A DNA stretch of 8,715 nt from Prevotellaceae bacterium (GTDB taxonomy: Bacteria; Bacteroidota; Bacteroidia; Bacteroidales; Bacteroidaceae), in assembly GCA_021153165.1 (NCBI GenBank), contig JAGKTZ010000075.1, positions 1 to 8,715 of the forward strand, given 5' to 3'. The notes under the pieces are model-generated. The model did not search any database and was not told where the DNA came from. It worked only from the letters and a program-made list of their open reading frames with translations. A program made the position numbers and the translations under genes. Of the stretch, positions 5,774 to 8,715 are shown piece after piece; the first letter of the stretch is position 1, and each line of letters starts with the position of its first letter.

Positions 5774-6613
5774 ATGACACAAAAACAATCATTGCAACTT
5801 TTTGACAATCACAAAGTACGCATCGTTTGGAATGCTGAAGCCGAAAAGTACTACTTCTCAATCACAGATGTAGTACAGGTATTGACGGATAGTGTGGATG
5901 TAAAGCAGTATATCAAGCGAATGCGTACACGCGACCTTGAATTAAATAGCAAGTGGGGTACAATTTGTACCCCTGTTGTAATGCTGGCACCAGATGGCAA
6001 GCGTCGAAAATCGCAAGCGGCTGATTTAGAGGGTGTTTTTCGGATAATTCAATCTATTCCTTCGCCTAAAGCAGAGCCATTCAAGCAATGGATGGCAATG
6101 GTAGCAAGTCAGCGCATTGACCAGATGCAAGACCCAGAACTCAGCATCCAACAAGCGATAGCAGATTACACACGCTTGGGCTATTCAGAGAAATGGATCA
6201 ACCAACGTATCCGTTCCATCGAGGTGCGCAAGGAACTGACCGATGAATGGACACGCGCAGGGGTAGAGGAAGGACAACAATATGCTTCACTTACCAATAT
6301 CATCACACAAGCATGGAGCGGAAAAACTGTGGGCGAATACAAGCAACACAAAGGGTTGCATAAGGAGAGCCTGCGTGATAATATGACCAATATGGAATTA
6401 ACGCTCAATACCTTAGCAGAGATCACTACGGCTGAGTTGCACAAGCAAAACAACCCACAAGGTTTTCGCGCAAGTGCTAAGCTAGCGAAAGAGGGCGGCA
6501 ATATCGCAGGCAACACACGTAAAGAGATTGAGTCGCGCTTAGGACATAGTGTTATTTCCTCCATGCGAGCATCGGATGCTATCTTACCAATTGAAGATGG
6601 TGAAACAAAATAG
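5774..6613 (+). CDS. Bro-N domain protein with DinD-like C-terminus
   Basis: The 279-residue protein opens with a Bro-N domain (about 7-115): VRIVWNAEAEKYYFSITDVVQVLTDS, partly the DNA-binding fold shared with phage antirepressors and baculovirus BRO proteins. The middle carries APDGKRRKSQAADLEGVFRI and IPSPKAEPFKQW, typical of a widespread chromosomal branch in Bacteroidota. The C-terminal part, from about 150 (ELTDEWTRAGVEEGQQY), then HKGLHKESLRDNMTNMEL and the stretch with GGNIAGNTRKEIE, aligns by eye with E. coli DinD, a DNA-damage-inducible inhibitor of RecA. It is probably a nucleic-acid-associated regulator, of phage or mobile origin. ATG 5774 is chosen because the promoter box at 5741-5748 lies just upstream. 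No other phage genes are nearby, so it appears to be an orphan. Confidence 0.88.
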   Translation: MTQKQSLQLFDNHKVRIVWNAEAEKYYFSITDVVQVLTDSVDVKQYIKRMRTRDLELNSKWGTICTPVVMLAPDGKRRKSQAADLEGVFRIIQSIPSPKAEPFKQWMAMVASQRIDQMQDPELSIQQAIADYTRLGYSEKWINQRIRSIEVRKELTDEWTRAGVEEGQQYASLTNIITQAWSGKTVGEYKQHKGLHKESLRDNMTNMELTLNTLAEITTAELHKQNNPQGFRASAKLAKEGGNIAGNTRKEIESRLGHSVISSMRASDAILPIEDGETK

Positions 6614-6658
6614 GAAGAATCCCAAAAACAATAGCAGAAACACCTACCAAAAGAATCA

Positions 6659-6772
6659 ATGACCTACGATGAATACATAGCCCAGCAGCAACAAGCCATG
6701 TTCGAGGAGCAGAGCGACGATAGCTGCTTCCTCACCGAACAGCCTGAAGGGCAGTTCGTTAGAGGGCATTAA
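6659..6772 (+). CDS. Possible 37-residue acidic small protein
   Basis: ATG 6659 to TAA 6772, 45 nt after the Bro-N gene on the same strand. The sequence begins MTYDEYIAQQQQAMFEEQSD and ends EGQFVRGH; it is acidic and Gln-rich with no recognised family. It could be a small downstream partner of the Bro-N gene, the remnant of a larger gene, or chance. There is no clear Shine-Dalgarno sequence. Confidence 0.3.
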   Translation: MTYDEYIAQQQQAMFEEQSDDSCFLTEQPEGQFVRGH

Positions 6773-6805
6773 AATACATCTCCTACATAATTATGTGATA
6801 GTGTG

Positions 6806-6842
6806 GTTATGCTGAAAGCAATCAGCTATACCATCGCATAAC
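6806..6842. repeat. Nested inverted repeat downstream of the Bro-N gene
   Basis: GTTATGC (6806-6812) is matched by GCATAAC (6836-6842). Inside it GCTGA (6811-6815) can pair with TCAGC (6822-6826). A small hairpin GTATG-CGAA-CATAC follows at 6913-6926. They could end transcription of the Bro-N gene but lack a clear T-run. The rest of 6773-7020 holds no gene I can see, only a tandem 11-bp pair TGGTCGCGAAG/TGGTCGTGAAG at 6980-7001. Confidence 0.45.
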
Positions 6843-7020
6843 TCCAAAATTTATTTGTCATTTTCTAATCTCAAAAAATTCCACCCGTGAACATAGGAGT
6901 GCTAACCGAGTGGTATGCGAACATACAAGAAACCTAAAAGCCACCGATTTGCCACAAAAAGCCCACAGATGTGCAACAGTGGTCGCGAAGTGGTCGTGAA
7001 GCCCGCAAAGAACTTGAAAT

Positions 7021-7085
7021 ACTGCCACCCTACGCAGCCCAATTACTAAAAAAAACGCATTGAAAGTACAACTTTCCGCATTTTT
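7021..7085. repeat. First copy of a duplicated 65-bp element
   Basis: Begins ACTGCCACCCTACGCAGCCC and ends CTTTCCGCATTTTT. It matches the copy at 7181-7245 at 61 of 65 positions, with an exact 160-bp offset. It contains a small hairpin GAAAG-TACAA-CTTTC. GTACAACTTT (7066-7075) is also the inverse of AAAGTTGTAC (7118-7127), and CCGCA (7076-7080) of TGCGG (7090-7094), so copy 1 plus the following 45 bp can fold into one long imperfect hairpin. Confidence 0.9.
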
Positions 7086-7141
7086 GGATTGCGGACTATG
7101 TCCTCGCGTAGAGTGACAAAGTTGTACCTTCGGACGCCGCC

Positions 7142-7167
7142 TTGCTGAAAAGGCATTTTTTCAGCAA
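7142..7167. repeat. Perfect 10-bp inverted repeat between the 65-bp copies
   Basis: TTGCTGAAAA (7142-7151) pairs with TTTTCAGCAA (7158-7167) around a 6-nt loop. It is a strong hairpin without a following T-run on the plus strand. It is centred between the two copies of the duplicated element and looks like part of one composite unit. Confidence 0.75.
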
Positions 7168-7180
7168 TTCCCCCGAAGCT

Positions 7181-7245
7181 ACTGCCACCCTACGCAGCCC
7201 AATTACCAAAAAAAATACGTTGAAAGTACAACTTTCCGCATTTTT
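7181..7245. repeat. Second copy of the duplicated 65-bp element
   Basis: Same start and end as the copy at 7021-7085, with four substitutions, three clustered in the A-rich middle (7216, 7217, 7219) and one at 7206. Its terminal T-run leads directly into the TTTG -33 element of the pgk promoter at 7247. Confidence 0.9.
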
Positions 7246-7246
7246 T

Positions 7247-7278
7247 TTTGTAATTGTGCGTATTTTTTTGTACCTTTG
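7247..7278 (+). promoter_or_regulatory. Strong Bacteroidota-type promoter for pgk
   Basis: TTTG (7247-7250), a 20-nt spacer, then TACCTTTG (7271-7278) is an exact match to the primary sigma consensus of the phylum. Transcription should start near 7285, giving a leader of about 87 nt that is A/C-rich and unstructured and includes a 10-bp tandem pair ACAACACTAA/ACAACACTAC at 7301-7320. The box contains the TTG at 7276, which is therefore not a start. Confidence 0.88.
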
Positions 7279-7371
7279 CGCCCAAATTGGATAAAAGTGT
7301 ACAACACTAAACAACACTACACCATACTACCCAATACTGAACAATATCAAACAACTAAATTATACACGATT

Positions 7372-8619
7372 ATGACAATTAATGATTACAAATTCGCTGG
7401 AAAGAAAGCGATTGTTCGCGTGGACTTTAATGTGCCATTGAACGAGAACGGACAAATCACTGACGACACCCGTATCCGCGGTGCGTTGCCAACCCTCAAA
7501 CACATCCTCGAAGAGGGTGGTGCGCTCATCATCATGAGCCACATGGGCAAACCAAAAGGTAAAGTGGTAGCTAAATACAGCTTGAAGCAAATCGTTGACG
7601 CTGTCAGCGCTGCTTTGGGTACTCCAGTACAATTCGCTGAGGACTGCGCTAAGGCTGCTGAGCAAGCTGCTGCCCTCAAACCAGGCGAGGTACTCCTCCT
7701 TGAGAACCTCCGTTTCTACGGCGAAGAGGAAGGCAAACCAGTAGGTATCGACAAAGAGGATCCTGCATACGAGGAGGCAAAGAAAGCCATGAAAGCTAGC
7801 CAAAAAGAGTTCGCAAAGACCCTCGCAAGCTATGCTGACTGCTATGTGAACGACGCTTTCGGTACTGCTCACCGTAAACACGCTTCTACAGCCGTGATCG
7901 CTGACTACTTCGACGCTGACAACAAGATGCTCGGTTACCTCATGGAGAAAGAGGTAGAGGCTGTGGATAACATCCTCAAGAACATCAAACGTCCTTTCAC
8001 CGCTATCATGGGTGGCTCGAAAGTATCTACCAAGATCGGTATCATCGAGAACCTGATGGACAAAGTGGACAACCTGATCCTCTGCGGCGGTATGACCTAT
8101 ACATTCGCTAAAGCAAACGGTGGCGAGGTAGGTAACTCTATCTGCGAGAACGACAAACTGGAACTCGCCCTCGACATCATCGCTCAAGCTAAAGCCAAAG
8201 GTGTGAACCTGGTATTGGCAACCGACTGCGTAGCAGCTGACGACTTCTGCAACGAGGCTAACACCCAAATCTGCCCAAGCAACGCTATCCCAGCAGGTTG
8301 GGAAGGTGTGGACGCTGGTCCAGAGAGCCGCAAAGCATTTGCTGCTGCTATCGAAGACGCAAAGACCATCCTCTGGAACGGTCCTGCAGGTGTGTTCGAG
8401 TTTGACAACTTTGCTGCTGGTTCAAAAGCCATCGCAGAGGCTATCGCTACTGCAACCGACAACGGTGCATACAGCTTGATTGGTGGTGGCGACAGCGTAG
8501 CATGCGTGAACAAGTTCGGCATGGCTGATCGCGTAAGTTATATCTCTACTGGTGGTGGCGCATTGCTCGAGGCTATCGAGGGTAAAGTGCTCCCAGGTGT
8601 AGCAGCAATCAAAGGCTAA
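7372..8619 (+). CDS. pgk: Phosphoglycerate kinase
   Basis: The 415-residue product is a full-length phosphoglycerate kinase (family usually about 390-420 residues). It transfers the phosphate of 1,3-bisphosphoglycerate to ADP in glycolysis and works in reverse in gluconeogenesis, in the cytoplasm. Visible motifs: RVDFNVPL (16-23) and DDTRIR (31-36) for substrate binding, SHMGKPKG (56-63), LLLENLRFY (108-116), NDAFGTAHRKHAS (160-172), GGSKVSTKIG (from 214), WNGPAGVFE (335-343) and GGGDSVA (371-377) for nucleotide binding. All key segments are present. The usual SHLGRP arginine is lysine here, which occurs in relatives. ATG 7372 follows the promoter and gives the normal N-terminus. Codon use is strongly restricted (many GCT, CGT, AAA, CTC), as expected for a highly expressed gene. 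No co-transcribed partner lies within the window. Confidence 0.98.
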   Translation: MTINDYKFAGKKAIVRVDFNVPLNENGQITDDTRIRGALPTLKHILEEGGALIIMSHMGKPKGKVVAKYSLKQIVDAVSAALGTPVQFAEDCAKAAEQAAALKPGEVLLLENLRFYGEEEGKPVGIDKEDPAYEEAKKAMKASQKEFAKTLASYADCYVNDAFGTAHRKHASTAVIADYFDADNKMLGYLMEKEVEAVDNILKNIKRPFTAIMGGSKVSTKIGIIENLMDKVDNLILCGGMTYTFAKANGGEVGNSICENDKLELALDIIAQAKAKGVNLVLATDCVAADDFCNEANTQICPSNAIPAGWEGVDAGPESRKAFAAAIEDAKTILWNGPAGVFEFDNFAAGSKAIAEAIATATDNGAYSLIGGGDSVACVNKFGMADRVSYISTGGGALLEAIEGKVLPGVAAIKG

Positions 8620-8631
8620 TAGATAGAACCA

Positions 8632-8715
8632 GGAATAAGGAACCAAGAACCAAGACGAATTAGTAACGACTAATTAGACAATAGTAATAAGTCTTTGTTC
8701 CTTGCTCTTTGTTCC
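8632..8715 (+). terminator. Imperfect inverted repeat after pgk, possible terminator
   Basis: A 25-base segment at 8632-8656 (starting GGAATAAGGAACC) can pair with 8691-8715 (ending TTTGTTCC): 19 Watson-Crick pairs plus two G-U. Inside it lies a perfect 7-bp stem AATTAGT-AACG-ACTAATT (8658-8675). The right arm is T-rich. It may end pgk transcription or be a dispersed intergenic repeat; the window stops at its last base, so its full extent is unknown. Confidence 0.5.

Noticed and set aside
7096..7317. 73-codon minus-strand frame crossing the repeat element
   Set aside because: It runs through the pgk promoter and the second 65-bp copy; its sequence is explained by the repeat and there is no promoter for it.
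7360..8268. 302-codon open frame on the minus strand
   Set aside because: It is a shadow of pgk, caused by the strongly biased codon use of that gene.

Overview
The window reads as chromosomal DNA from a member of the Bacteroidota, most likely order Bacteroidales and perhaps close to Prevotella or Porphyromonas. The main evidence is promoter type. Three or four starts sit just downstream of the Bacteroidota -7 box TAnnTTTG, and two of these have a TTTG -33 element 19-20 nt upstream. Ribosome binding sites are weak and A-rich. The gene families (MG2-type surface protein, BspA-like repeat protein, GYF_2 protein, lipobox lipoprotein, Bro-N protein) are typical of the phylum. The genus is inference.

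Layout. 1-1404 (minus): 5' part of a large exported MG2-domain protein that runs off the left edge; its leader holds two mutually exclusive hairpins and a 25-codon ORF that overlaps the start by ATGA. 1405-1746: a 21-bp tandem repeat and a 9-bp repeat. 1747-2271 (minus): YgjP/DUF45 zinc metallopeptidase-like protein. 2447-2518 (minus): tRNA-Gln(UUG) with a clear promoter. 2903-3484 (plus): secreted BspA-like leucine-rich repeat protein with promoter and terminator. 3670-4392 (minus): a two-gene cluster of a GYF_2 protein and a small four-helix membrane protein, with a possible frameshifted tail. 4517-5662 (minus): a lipoprotein that has a lipobox but no normal start codon. 5774-6613 (plus): Bro-N/DinD-like DNA-binding protein. 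6614-7250: mostly non-coding, with a duplicated 65-bp element and hairpins. 7372-8619 (plus): pgk, phosphoglycerate kinase, complete, with a strong promoter.

Most genes look independently transcribed; only the GYF_2/membrane pair looks like an operon. The minus-strand proteins are largely cell-envelope related, whereas pgk is central glycolysis. I see no convincing multi-gene defence, secretion or biosynthetic system. The best candidates for something undescribed are regulatory or repetitive: the attenuator-like leader at 1401-1478, the duplicated element just before pgk, the inverted repeat before the GYF_2 gene, and the lipoprotein with a missing start codon.
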